DNA of 64,000 nucleotides from Bryobacterales bacterium (GTDB lineage Bacteria; Acidobacteriota; Terriglobia; Bryobacterales; Bryobacteraceae): the NCBI GenBank assembly GCA_003142185.1, contig PLOR01000106.1, positions 1 through 64,000 on the forward strand, given 5' to 3'. A program made the translations under genes and the position numbers. Positions 37,575 to 46,216 of the stretch are shown one piece after another. Position 1 is the first letter of the stretch. Each line of letters opens with the position of its first letter. Under the pieces are notes generated by a model. That model saw only the letters and a program-made list of their open reading frames with translations, was not told the origin of the DNA and ran no database searches.

Positions 37575-38927
37575 TTAGTGTTCCAGCACGACTAGAATTT
37601 CGATTTCAGGATCGGGAAACTCGCCGGGAACGTACGCGCCCACCTTGCGCGTCAGGTTGATGTGGTCCCAGCAGGGGCCACCCTTGCTGAGACCGAAGTA
37701 TTGCGTTTCGAGGCGCGCGGAAACCGCCGGCGGCGGCACCGGCAGATGAGTCAGCGCCAGTCCGGGAAGGGCGCGCTTGACCAGTTCCCGCACGAAGGCC
37801 GGGCTGCAGACCTTGATGAGCGGCGGCGCTTTAGCCATCAACTCGGCATCGCCCATGCGGGCGCGAATGGCCAGCAGCCATCGCGAACGGCCCAGGCAGC
37901 GCTGGTCGGTGACGTCGCCCTCGTAGTAGTAATTCTCCGTGCGTTTCAGCGGGATCGAAATGCAGTTGGTGGGAACGATGATTTCCAGGTGCGCGCGAAT
38001 GTGGCGATCGAGTTTTTCGAAGCAATCGCTCAGGTTGTCATGATCGTACAGCGGCAGGTCGCGCGGATGCGAATCGAGAGCGAAGGTGCACAGAGCGCCG
38101 GCGAGGCGGGACAACTCGACGAACAACTCCTCGGGATGGCCGCGCTTGGCGATGAACTGGTGACGCAGCGGCGCCAGAGCGGAGTTCACGGCGTGCATCA
38201 GCCAGAAGCTGGCTATCTGACGGGTGGAGAACTCGGCGCGCCCTCCGGACGTGTTGCGCGCGCCGTGGTTGATGGTGACGCTCTTGTCGTCCAGGATTTC
38301 GATGAGCCGCTGCATCAGCAGCATGAGCCGGGTGGAGGCGGAAATTCGCAGCACCGGCGGGACGAAATTGGCGTCGTATGCGAAGTGGCCGGCGCCATCC
38401 CGCACTATGCGCGCGATTGGCATCGCGATCAGATCGCTGGCCGGTTCGGTATCGAGCAGCAGGCGCAGGTTCTTGCGGCCAAGATGCACCGTGCGTTCGT
38501 CGGCGCCAGTATTCTCATCGTGCAGAACGCGCGGTTCTGCGGTGTAGCGGGCCTCCGCGACCTCGCCATCCGGCAGCGAGCAATTGAAACCGTTGGGCTT
38601 GCGCGGCGGAATCACGAGCATCACGACGATGCCGTCGCGGGTGGGCGGAAACAGGTCGGCGATGGCCCGCGGCTCCGGCAGCGCGTCGCTCTCCGGCATA
38701 TTGAAGGGCAGGCCGTCGCGGAAAATCCCGCGCGCGTGGGTCAGCGAAACGGTGCCGTTATGGAGCGCTTCGGCATCCAGTTCCAGCCCTGCCAGGCCGT
38801 ACGAAGCGAACCAGAGGGACGAGGTGGCAAACTGGATGGAGTCTTCGAAATAGCGGCTTTGCACCTGGAAATGGTGCGGTCCCAGGTACATGCCCTCCGA
38901 CCACACCACCCTCGATAGCAAATTCAT
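37575..38927 (-). CDS. tssK: T6SS baseplate protein TssK (first copy)
   Basis: 450 aa of the ImpJ/VasE family. The hallmark N-terminus VVWSEGMYLGPHHFQVQSRY is present, as is the central RQIASFWLMHAVNSALAPLR and C-terminal LPGLALTHLPVPPPAVSARL. TssK connects the TssEFG wedges to TssL/TssM. It is first gene of the leftward arm. A paralog of 453 aa is at 42553-43914, which is unusual because one TssK trimer set normally suffices. Confidence 0.92.
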   Translation of the reverse strand: MNLLSRVVWSEGMYLGPHHFQVQSRYFEDSIQFATSSLWFASYGLAGLELDAEALHNGTVSLTHARGIFRDGLPFNMPESDALPEPRAIADLFPPTRDGIVVMLVIPPRKPNGFNCSLPDGEVAEARYTAEPRVLHDENTGADERTVHLGRKNLRLLLDTEPASDLIAMPIARIVRDGAGHFAYDANFVPPVLRISASTRLMLLMQRLIEILDDKSVTINHGARNTSGGRAEFSTRQIASFWLMHAVNSALAPLRHQFIAKRGHPEELFVELSRLAGALCTFALDSHPRDLPLYDHDNLSDCFEKLDRHIRAHLEIIVPTNCISIPLKRTENYYYEGDVTDQRCLGRSRWLLAIRARMGDAELMAKAPPLIKVCSPAFVRELVKRALPGLALTHLPVPPPAVSARLETQYFGLSKGGPCWDHINLTRKVGAYVPGEFPDPEIEILVVLEH

Positions 38928-39022
38928 AAGCCTGTTCCGGATTAGAGTACCATAAGCGGCCGGGTGTGGAGCTGATTTTGCGCCAGGCGCGGTACGATGT
39001 CAGATGGAAACGGAGCGGGCAT

Positions 39023-41038
39023 ATGGACTTTGACCAAAAGTACGAGTTGATCGAACCGCTGCCTGGGGAAGGTCCAAAGAGCTTCCGGGCTCGGCAGAGC
39101 GGCCTGGGTCGCGATGTGACCGTGCACTTCCTGGTGGGCGGACAGACTCCGGAGAACCAGGCGATGCTGGCCCGGCTGCGCGCCCTTCCGCCGAATTCGC
39201 TGGCCCGGCTGATTGAAGTTGGAAACAGCGCCGACGGCACGCAGTACGTTGTGACGATTGCCCCGCCCTTCCAGCACCTGGTGGAGTGGCTCAAGGATCA
39301 GGAAGCCGCGGCGACAGACGCTCAGAGGCTCACACGTGCGGGCATGTGGAAGGTCCCCACGATGAATCCGCCCGCGGCTGTGCCAGATCCCGTGCCACCG
39401 GTCGAGCCCGCGCAGCCCACCGCATTCGAAGACATGTTCCGGACGCCAGGGCCGACGCCCACCGGCCAGATGATGGCGCCGGGCGCGCATCAGCCGCCTG
39501 CACCGTTACCGGCGTCGCCGGTTGCTTCCGAGCCGGGGGAATTCACGCGACTGTTTCAGACATCGGCGGTTCCCGCGGCAGCGCCAGCGCCTCCAGCGGT
39601 CGCCAATATCTCGCAGCCATCTCCTTTGCCGGCGGAGCCAAAACCGCAAGCGCCGGCCGCATTGCCTGCTACTCCACCCGCTCCGCCGCCGGTTGCCGCG
39701 GCGCCTGTTGCGCCGCCGATTGAATCGCAGGCGGGAGAGTTCACGCGACTGTTCCAAACTCCGGCGGTTCCCACGGCTGCGCCGGCGGCGCCAATACCCC
39801 AGGCGCTGGTCGCGTTGCCTGTCGCACCGCCCGCTGCTCCGCCCGCTCCGCCACCGGTTGCCGCGGCGCCTGTTCCGCCGCCAGTTGAATCGCAGGCGGG
39901 AGAGTTCACGCGACTGTTCCAAACTCCGGCAGTTCCTACGGCTGCACCGGTGGTGCCAGCGCCTCCGGCGGTCGCCAATATCCCGCAGCCACCCCTCGCG
40001 CCAGCGGCGCCAAAACCGGAGCCGCCAGCCGCATTGCCTGCTGCACCGCCGGCTCCGCCGCCCGCTCCGCCACCGGTTGCCCCAGCGCCTGCTCCACCAC
40101 CGGTTGAATCGCAGCCGGGAGAGTTCACGCGACTGTTCCAAACTCCAGCGGTTCCTACGGCTCCACCGACAGCGCCAGCGCCTCCGGCGGTCGCCAATAT
40201 CCCGCAACCATCGCCCGCACCGGCGCTAAGACCGCAGCAACCGGCGCCTCCGCCAGCGGGATCGCCGCCTGGAGAATTCACCCGATTGTTTCAGGCGCCG
40301 GCCGCACCGATGGCCGAGCCAGTGCCACCTCCGCCGCCTCCGGCCGCTTCCGGTTCCCCCGGAGACTTCACGCGGATGTTTCATCAATCTTCCATGCCGT
40401 CTGCGCCGGCGCCCGGGGACTGGCCGCCTCCAGCTCCGCCCCCAGCGCAGGCCGGCGAATTCACTCGGATGTTTCATTCACCGTCGCCAGCGCCGCCACC
40501 GCCGGAGAGCCATCCACAAGGGAGCGAATTCACACGGTTCTTCCAGGCTCCGCCTCCGGGAACCGAGGGACCTGCCTTGCCGGCAGCGTCCGGATTCCCG
40601 TCCGCGCCGGGAGCGCCGGTGGTTCCGCCGCCACGGCATGCCGCGCCGGCTGGAGCGACTCAGGCGTTTGCGATTCCGTCGTCGGCGCAGCAGGGGCAAA
40701 TGCCTGGCGCACCGCAGGGACCCAGCGAGTACACCCGCATGATGGCAATCCCCTCGACCCCGGGCGTGGGAGATCCCGCCCCGCCACCTGCGCCGGGGTA
40801 TCCGCAGATGCCGCAAATGCCGCAACCCAACATGCCCGCAATGCCGCATGCGAATGTGCCCCAGATGCCCGCCATGGCGCCACCCGCGATTCCGCGTCCG
40901 GCGGCGCCGCAGTTTTCCATGCCGCAACCGCCGGCGGCGGTCAAGGCGCCCTCAAGCAACCTCTTGCTGTTCTTAATTCTGGGGCTGCTGATGTTTCTGG
41001 TGGGGGGATTGATCGTGTTTCTGCTGATGCGGCGCTAG
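39023..41038 (+). CDS. Tail-anchored proline-rich scaffold with kinase-N-lobe-like head and [DE][FY]TR repeats
   Basis: 671 aa. Residues 1-95 resemble the N-lobe of a protein kinase (KYELIEPLPGEGPKSFRARQ, GRDVTVHFL, SLARLIEVGNSADGTQYVV). The usual catalytic lysine position is His35, and there is no C-lobe. The middle (about 100-640) is Pro/Ala-rich with nine copies of a motif such as GEFTRLFQTPAVP, ending with SEYTRMM. The C-terminus (647-668; LLLFLILGLLMFLVGGLIVFLL) is a membrane tail anchor. The start at 39023 has CGGAG upstream. It is divergent from tssK1. It could be a phosphothreonine-displaying membrane scaffold for T6SS control (inference). Confidence 0.7.
   Translation: MDFDQKYELIEPLPGEGPKSFRARQSGLGRDVTVHFLVGGQTPENQAMLARLRALPPNSLARLIEVGNSADGTQYVVTIAPPFQHLVEWLKDQEAAATDAQRLTRAGMWKVPTMNPPAAVPDPVPPVEPAQPTAFEDMFRTPGPTPTGQMMAPGAHQPPAPLPASPVASEPGEFTRLFQTSAVPAAAPAPPAVANISQPSPLPAEPKPQAPAALPATPPAPPPVAAAPVAPPIESQAGEFTRLFQTPAVPTAAPAAPIPQALVALPVAPPAAPPAPPPVAAAPVPPPVESQAGEFTRLFQTPAVPTAAPVVPAPPAVANIPQPPLAPAAPKPEPPAALPAAPPAPPPAPPPVAPAPAPPPVESQPGEFTRLFQTPAVPTAPPTAPAPPAVANIPQPSPAPALRPQQPAPPPAGSPPGEFTRLFQAPAAPMAEPVPPPPPPAASGSPGDFTRMFHQSSMPSAPAPGDWPPPAPPPAQAGEFTRMFHSPSPAPPPPESHPQGSEFTRFFQAPPPGTEGPALPAASGFPSAPGAPVVPPPRHAAPAGATQAFAIPSSAQQGQMPGAPQGPSEYTRMMAIPSTPGVGDPAPPPAPGYPQMPQMPQPNMPAMPHANVPQMPAMAPPAIPRPAAPQFSMPQPPAAVKAPSSNLLLFLILGLLMFLVGGLIVFLLMRR
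39535..40300. repeat. Degenerate tandem repeat encoding GEFTRLFQ units
   Basis: Near-identical DNA stretches of the type GAGTTCACGCGACTGTTCCA occur at about 39539, 39737, 39902, 40120 and 40273 (spacings 198, 165, 218, 153 bp). Each is followed by proline/alanine codons. The array probably expands and contracts by recombination. Confidence 0.75.
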
Positions 41039-41079
41039 CCAAGTATTTGGACGCTCAAAGGCCGCTGGAACGATTCGCT

Positions 41080-42546
41080 ATGCCGCAATGTCTCAACGCT
41101 GAAGAGGCTAAGGAATTCCGCGATTTCTTCCGTGATTCCGGCTACACCACGCAAGCTTTGCAAAAGCGCTTCGGCGCCGCCGGGATCCGCCAACTTGACT
41201 TGCTGAAACTGTATCTGCTCGGCATCCTGCTCGAGCCTTCGCGCCTGACTACTCTCTTCCGCTGGTTTTGGATCGGCGTTCCCGTGGAGACCGTTACGGC
41301 CGCCGAACTGATTCCGGAGCGAATGATCAGTCTGTTTCTCAAGGCCGGTGTGTTAGCCACGAAAGACGGCAGCCTGGTGTCGACCGCGCGTGTTTCCCCT
41401 TTTGCCGAATACTTGATCCTTTCCGATCACGCCGTCTCGAGAACTGGAACCTTGCGAGCGGATACGATCCTCTGGCCCAACCCCGCTACGTTGATCTGTT
41501 ATCACCTGTCTATTCAGACCCGCGTCGGCCGCACGCTCGACCTCGGCACAGGCAATGGAATTCTGGCTCTGGCGGCGGCATCGCACAGCGGTAGTGTGGT
41601 CGCCACGGATCTGAACTCGCGCGCACGCGAGTTCTGCGTGTTCAATGCCGCCCTGAACGGCGTGACCAATGTGGAATTTCGCGAGGGTAACGCTTTCGAA
41701 CCCGTGACGGGCGAGCGCTTCGATTTGATACTCGCGAATCCTCCCTTTTTCGTCACCCCGTCTGTCCGCCGCGTATACAGCGACAACAGCATGGAGCTCG
41801 ATGACTTCTGCCGGAAGCTGATTCGTGAGGCGCCCGAACACCTCAATGAAAACGGCTACTGCCAGATGCTGGCCGAGTGGGTTCAGGTCCAGGGCCAGGC
41901 TTGGCAGGACAGGCTGAAGGAATGCTTCGAAGGCCTCGGCTGCGATGTCTGGGTGTTGGTCAATTATGTGCAATCGGCGTCGGATTACGCCGTGATTCGC
42001 ATACAAGAAGATCGCGATGACGTGCCCACGCCTGAAGCTCAAGCGGCCCTGACCAACCAGTGGCAGGCTTATTTTGAAAGCAATCGGGTAGAGGCAATTT
42101 ACGGGGGAATGATCGTTCTCCGCAAGCGAGAGGGCCGCAACTGGATCCGCATGGAGGAGCTGCCCCATCCCCAACGTCCGTTCGGCGAGTTCTTGCGGCA
42201 CACCTTCGAGAACCGCGACGTTCTCGAAAGTCACGCTGCGGATGAGCAACTGTTGGCGACCCGTCCGGCTCTACCCGGCTCCGCCCGGCTGCAAAAGCAG
42301 TTTGCAATTTGTCCCGAAGGATGGAAATTGACTTCCGTGGACCTCCAGCTTGGCGAGGGCCTTCCCTATTCTCTGGCCTTGCAGCCACAGGTCGCCGACT
42401 TTATCGCGTTGCTTGACGGCAAGAAGACGCTGGCGGAAGTCGCAGACCGGATCGCCGCGGCTCAATCCATCGATCCGGCCGTGGTCAAGCGGGACTGTTG
42501 CAGGATCACCAGACAACTCGCCGACCGCGGGTTGATCCACCTCTGA
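41080..42546 (+). CDS. N-methyltransferase with PqqD-like tail, copy 1, in the T6SS locus
   Basis: 488 aa. A helical N-terminal domain (1-145) precedes a class I SAM core with motif LDLGTGNG (153-160), acidic strand ATDL, and NPPF (220-223). NPPF is the amide/amine-N-methyltransferase motif of HemK/PrmA/N6-adenine enzymes. The last ~60 residues (FIALLDGKKTLAEVADRIAA, then LADRGLIHL) look like a PqqD-type winged helix. It is colinear with the paralog at 44102. The ATG at 41080 was chosen over TTG at 41047. It is convergent with tssK2 at 6 bp. The target could be a T6SS protein, rRNA or DNA; this is not determined. Confidence 0.75.
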   Translation: MPQCLNAEEAKEFRDFFRDSGYTTQALQKRFGAAGIRQLDLLKLYLLGILLEPSRLTTLFRWFWIGVPVETVTAAELIPERMISLFLKAGVLATKDGSLVSTARVSPFAEYLILSDHAVSRTGTLRADTILWPNPATLICYHLSIQTRVGRTLDLGTGNGILALAAASHSGSVVATDLNSRAREFCVFNAALNGVTNVEFREGNAFEPVTGERFDLILANPPFFVTPSVRRVYSDNSMELDDFCRKLIREAPEHLNENGYCQMLAEWVQVQGQAWQDRLKECFEGLGCDVWVLVNYVQSASDYAVIRIQEDRDDVPTPEAQAALTNQWQAYFESNRVEAIYGGMIVLRKREGRNWIRMEELPHPQRPFGEFLRHTFENRDVLESHAADEQLLATRPALPGSARLQKQFAICPEGWKLTSVDLQLGEGLPYSLALQPQVADFIALLDGKKTLAEVADRIAAAQSIDPAVVKRDCCRITRQLADRGLIHL

Positions 42547-42552
42547 CCGGCT

Positions 42553-43914
42553 CTACCCCGCTTGCGGCAACAGAATAATCAGCTCGAGTTGTGGGTTGGG
42601 CAGATCGGCGGGGACGTAGGCGGCCAGGTTGCGGGCGCGCAGCACGGCTTCCCAGGCGGGGCCGGACTGGCTCAGGCTGAAATACTGGTGGTTCAACTTG
42701 ACCGGAATCGCGCTGGGCGGGGCGGCAACGTAGGTCAGCGGCACGCCGGGCAGCGCCTGCCGCACTAGGTGATCGATATGGCTCGCCGAACAGACTTTGA
42801 CCAGTTGCGGGGTCTTGCCCACGATCTCCGCCTGGCTGGTTTCCGCGCTCACCGCCAGGTACATCCGGGTGTTGACCAGGTACTTCTCGTTGTCGAGCGA
42901 GGTGGCGTAGATGGCCGGCTGGACCAGTTTCAGCGGCAGCGACACGATGTTCGTAGGCACCACGGTTTCGAGCAACGCGCGCAGCTTGTCGTCCAAGTCC
43001 GTGAAGCAGACGCCCAGGTCGTCGTGATCGTAAGTGGGCAGATCGCGCGGGTGGATGGTGGTGGAAAACGTAGAGAGCGCTCCGGCCAGCGAAAGCATCG
43101 CGTTGTACAGCGCCTCGGGATGCCCGCGGCGGGTCTCGAATAAGTGGCGGAAAACCGGGAAGGCCGTGTTGACCGTATAGAGCAGCCAAAAATTGGCGAT
43201 ATCGGCGGCGGTGAAATCCGCCAGGCTCTGATTCTTCTGCCGCCGCACGCCGGCGATGGCGCTGGAGCGCGCGGTGAGAATCTCCACCAGGCGGCGCGCA
43301 ATCGAAACCAGGTGGTCATTGGCGGCGAAATCCAGCAGGGGCGGCACGAAGCTGGGGTCCAGTTGGAAAGTGCCGGTTTCGCTGCGCTGGACGCGGGCCA
43401 CGCGCAATGTCGAGTAGCCGTCGCGACTCTCGCCTTCCACCAGCAGCCGCAAATTCTTCCGCGCTATCTGCACCGGCTTTTCGGTCATGCCGGTGTTTTC
43501 GTCGCGGAACACTTCGATTTCCGCGCGATACCTGGCCCCGCTGTCGCGCGTGGAAGAGGCCACGTTCAGACCCCGATCCCGGTATTGCGGAACGGCCAGG
43601 TAGATGTCGAGCGCGGTTTGATCCGGCTCGAAACATTCCGCCAGCTCTTTGGGCGGCGGGGCGCTGTCGGACGCGGGTATATCGAAGATCAGCCCGTCCG
43701 GCAGGAGTCCGGATGCGCTCGAGATACCGAATACTCCGCCGCCGAGAGCCTCCCGGCTGATTTGCAATGTGGCGAAGCCCCAGGGGCGGAACGAGAGACT
43801 TTCCAGGTGGAACTCCAGGAGGTTCTCGAGAAAGCGATCCTGGAGTTGCAGGTGCTGGGGAGTCAGAAACGTGCCCTTGGTCCAGATCACCGGTTGCAAT
43901 CGCCGCATTCGCAT
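42553..43914 (-). CDS. Second TssK paralog
   Basis: 453 aa ImpJ/VasE family. VIWTKGTFLTPQHLQLQDRF matches the TssK N-terminal hallmark. The middle AADIANFWLLYTVNTAFPVFRHL and C-terminal LPGVPLTYVAAPPSAIPVKL align with tssK1 at 37575. It is clearly diverged rather than a recent copy. It is flanked on both sides by the methyltransferase paralogs and divergent from the second of these across a 187-bp gap with paired hairpins. It may replace TssK1 under other conditions or form mixed trimers (inference). Confidence 0.88.
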   Translation of the reverse strand: MRMRRLQPVIWTKGTFLTPQHLQLQDRFLENLLEFHLESLSFRPWGFATLQISREALGGGVFGISSASGLLPDGLIFDIPASDSAPPPKELAECFEPDQTALDIYLAVPQYRDRGLNVASSTRDSGARYRAEIEVFRDENTGMTEKPVQIARKNLRLLVEGESRDGYSTLRVARVQRSETGTFQLDPSFVPPLLDFAANDHLVSIARRLVEILTARSSAIAGVRRQKNQSLADFTAADIANFWLLYTVNTAFPVFRHLFETRRGHPEALYNAMLSLAGALSTFSTTIHPRDLPTYDHDDLGVCFTDLDDKLRALLETVVPTNIVSLPLKLVQPAIYATSLDNEKYLVNTRMYLAVSAETSQAEIVGKTPQLVKVCSASHIDHLVRQALPGVPLTYVAAPPSAIPVKLNHQYFSLSQSGPAWEAVLRARNLAAYVPADLPNPQLELIILLPQAG

Positions 43915-43969
43915 TCACAGTACCAGAACTTGCCGGTTATGCCAAATGGTTTGCGAATGCGGCCCGGTA

Positions 43970-44053
43970 GGACAGACCATCGGTTTTCGTGGTCTGTCAT
44001 GCCTCGCCACATCTCGGGGCTCTTGACAGACGACATAAACCGATCGTCTGTCC
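43970..44053. repeat. Inverted pair of palindromes with matched loops
   Basis: Hairpin 1 is GACAGACCA (43971-43979) with TGGTCTGTC (43990-43998). Hairpin 2 is GACAGACGA (44025-44033) with TCGTCTGTC (44044-44052). Both have 9-bp stems and 10-nt loops. The stems differ by a compensated C/G swap. Loop 1 contains TCGGTTT and loop 2 AAACCGA, so hairpin 2 is an inverted copy of hairpin 1. They lie in the divergent promoter region of tssK2 and methyltransferase 2. Confidence 0.8.
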
Positions 44054-44101
44054 CATCGTCAGCCCCGCGGATTCTGCGGTACAGTGTTGCGAGGACGCCC
44101 G

Positions 44102-45568
44102 ATGCTCACTCCCCTCAGCGCGAATCCAAAACAACTTACCGAGTTTTTCAGGGAAGCTGGCTTCACTCACGAGCAGTTCCAGAAGAATCCGACGCTGCGC
44201 GACCTACCTTCGCGCCGCCTCGGCAACCTGCCGGACCTCCTGGAGCGCACCTCCGAACACACCGCGCTGCACGTGCTGTTGCGCTGGTTCTTCCTGGGCG
44301 TGCCGCTGGAGAGCGAGTCCATCGCGGGACTCGTCCCTGCACCGGTGGTTGCCCAACTGCTGGAAACGGGTATGCTGGTTCGCGACGGCGGCCGGCTCAC
44401 TCCCAAGGTCATGCTGACGCCATGCGAAGGCTTTCTGTTCGCGGCCGATCCAGCCGGCACGCTGGAGTCGCCGGAATCCTCCGCGATGGCTCTGTGGCCC
44501 AATCAATCCACGCGCTTGCTGCAAATGTTCACCATCCGGCGGCCCTCGGGGGCAACGCTGGATTTGGGTGCCGGCTGCGGGATCCTGGCGGTCCTCGCGT
44601 CGGGTCATAGCCGCCAGGCGGTGGCGACGGACCTGAACCCGCGCGCCACCGAGTTTGCCCGCTTCAACGTCTGGCTCAATGGCGTAACGAATGTCGATTG
44701 CCTGACCGGCGACACCTTCAAACCGGTCGAGGGCCGCACGTTCGACCTGATCATGAGTAACCCGCCGTTCTTCGTAACTCCGTCCACGGGGCAGATCTAT
44801 TGCGAAAACAGCATGGAATTGGACGGCTATTGCCGGGATCTCATCCGGGCGGCGCCGCGCTATCTGAACGAAGGCGGCTTCCTGCAGATGACCTTGGAGT
44901 GGGTCCAGGTGAGTGGGCAGTCCTGGCAGGACCGCCTGAACGAGTGGCTGGAACATACCGGCTGCGACGCCTGGGTGCTCCGCAGTTTCGTGCGTTCGGG
45001 CGCCGCTTACGCCGCCGAGCGCATCGGCACGATGATGCCGTATTCCCCGCTGACCGCCAACCAAGTGTTCGACGAATGGATGGCTTATTACCGCGCCCGT
45101 GGAGTCGAGGAGATCCACGGCGGGATTCTGGTCATGCGGCGAAGGTCCGGCCAAAACTGGATCCGCATCGAAAATGTGAATGGCCTGGAATGCGCGGAGC
45201 CGTTCGGCGAGGCCATCGTGGAGTTGTTCGCCAACCACGACAGGCTTGCATCGGACCGTTCCGCGGACCAGATGATGGCCTGGAAGCCACGCCTGCCATC
45301 CGATGTGCGAATCGACCAGCAATTGCATCTCGAGGGCGGGGAGTGGAAGCCTTCCTCGATGCAACTCAGGCGGCCCGGCACCCTTCCCAGCTTTCTAGCA
45401 CTGGATCCGCAGGTGGCCGATTTCCTGCGGCGATGCGACGGCACCCGGACCTTGGGCGACCTGGGACGGGATCTCGCGGCGGAGGTGAAGGTCGATCCGG
45501 AACAGGTGTGCCGGCAATGTTGCGCGGTGATGCGGAAGCTGGTGGAGCGCCGCCTGGTGCTGGTGTGA
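44102..45568 (+). CDS. N-methyltransferase with PqqD-like tail, copy 2, in the T6SS locus
   Basis: 488 aa, exactly the length of copy 1, with the SAM motif LDLGAGCG at 153-160 and NPPF at 220-223, the same residue numbers as in copy 1. Shared stretches include LNGVTNV, NPPFFVTPS, NSMELD and WQDRL. The C-terminal domain FLRRCDGTRTLGDLGRDLAA resembles a PqqD-type winged helix. GAGG lies 7 nt before the ATG. It is upstream of the tssB operon. Sequence identity outside the motifs is only moderate, so duplication is old. Confidence 0.75.
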   Translation: MLTPLSANPKQLTEFFREAGFTHEQFQKNPTLRDLPSRRLGNLPDLLERTSEHTALHVLLRWFFLGVPLESESIAGLVPAPVVAQLLETGMLVRDGGRLTPKVMLTPCEGFLFAADPAGTLESPESSAMALWPNQSTRLLQMFTIRRPSGATLDLGAGCGILAVLASGHSRQAVATDLNPRATEFARFNVWLNGVTNVDCLTGDTFKPVEGRTFDLIMSNPPFFVTPSTGQIYCENSMELDGYCRDLIRAAPRYLNEGGFLQMTLEWVQVSGQSWQDRLNEWLEHTGCDAWVLRSFVRSGAAYAAERIGTMMPYSPLTANQVFDEWMAYYRARGVEEIHGGILVMRRRSGQNWIRIENVNGLECAEPFGEAIVELFANHDRLASDRSADQMMAWKPRLPSDVRIDQQLHLEGGEWKPSSMQLRRPGTLPSFLALDPQVADFLRRCDGTRTLGDLGRDLAAEVKVDPEQVCRQCCAVMRKLVERRLVLV

Positions 45569-45626
45569 GGTTTCGCACACGGCGGACACTTCGGCAAGGT
45601 CTGGTACCGGGGATGGGCCAAAAAAC

Positions 45627-45655
45627 TTGACGTTGGCTCGCGCGTCGCATATAGT
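45627..45655 (+). promoter_or_regulatory. Sigma-70-like promoter of the main T6SS operon
   Basis: TTGACG (45627-45632), a 17-bp spacer, TATAGT (45650-45655), then a 33-bp leader to the tssB ATG with GGGAGG at the right distance. It is the best promoter match in the T6SS region and would drive tssB onward. Confidence 0.7.
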
Positions 45656-45688
45656 GTGTCTCACTGAACGAATTATTCGGGAGGTTCC

Positions 45689-46216
45689 ATGGCTAGAGAA
45701 AGTACGCAGCATAAGTTGGATCGGGTACGCTCCCCACGCGTACAGATCACATATGACGTCGAAGTGGGCGGAGCAATCGAGTTGAAGGAGCTTCCCTTCG
45801 TGGTCGGGGTGCTAGGGGATTTCACCGGCCAACCGGAGCAGCCCCTGCCCAGATTGAAGGATCGCAAGTTCGTCGAGGTCAATCCGGACAACTTCGACAC
45901 GGTCCTGGAGGGCATGAAACCGCACCTCAACTTCTCGGTGGAAAACAAGCTGAGCGAAGAGCCGGACGCCGCTAACCTGAAAGTGGACTTGAAGTTCGCC
46001 AAATTGGAAGATTTCGAGCCGAGCAACGTAGCCCGCCAGGTTAAGCCCCTCAAGGAATTGCTCGACCTGCGGAGCAGGCTTTCCGATCTCCGCGGCAGTT
46101 TGCAGGGCAACGACAAGCTGGAGGAATTGCTGCTGGAAAGCGTCGGCAATACCGAGAAGCTGGACAAGCTGAAGGATGAAATGGGAAAGGGAAAGGGAGG
46201 CGACTCCAATGGCTGA
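45689..46216 (+). CDS. tssB: T6SS sheath small subunit TssB (VipA/ImpB)
   Basis: 175 aa. VRSPRVQITYDVEVGGAIE, PFVVGVLGDFTGQ and DNFDTVLEGMKP are family hallmarks. It interlocks with TssC to form the contractile sheath. GGGAGG precedes the ATG. It overlaps tssC by 8 bp (ATGGCTGA), typical of coupled sheath genes. First gene of the rightward operon. Confidence 0.94.
   Translation: MARESTQHKLDRVRSPRVQITYDVEVGGAIELKELPFVVGVLGDFTGQPEQPLPRLKDRKFVEVNPDNFDTVLEGMKPHLNFSVENKLSEEPDAANLKVDLKFAKLEDFEPSNVARQVKPLKELLDLRSRLSDLRGSLQGNDKLEELLLESVGNTEKLDKLKDEMGKGKGGDSNG

Noticed and set aside
39506-40207. Arg/Trp-rich minus-strand frame opposite the proline-rich scaffold
   Set aside because: Product of reading proline codon repeats backwards; no start signal and low-complexity composition.
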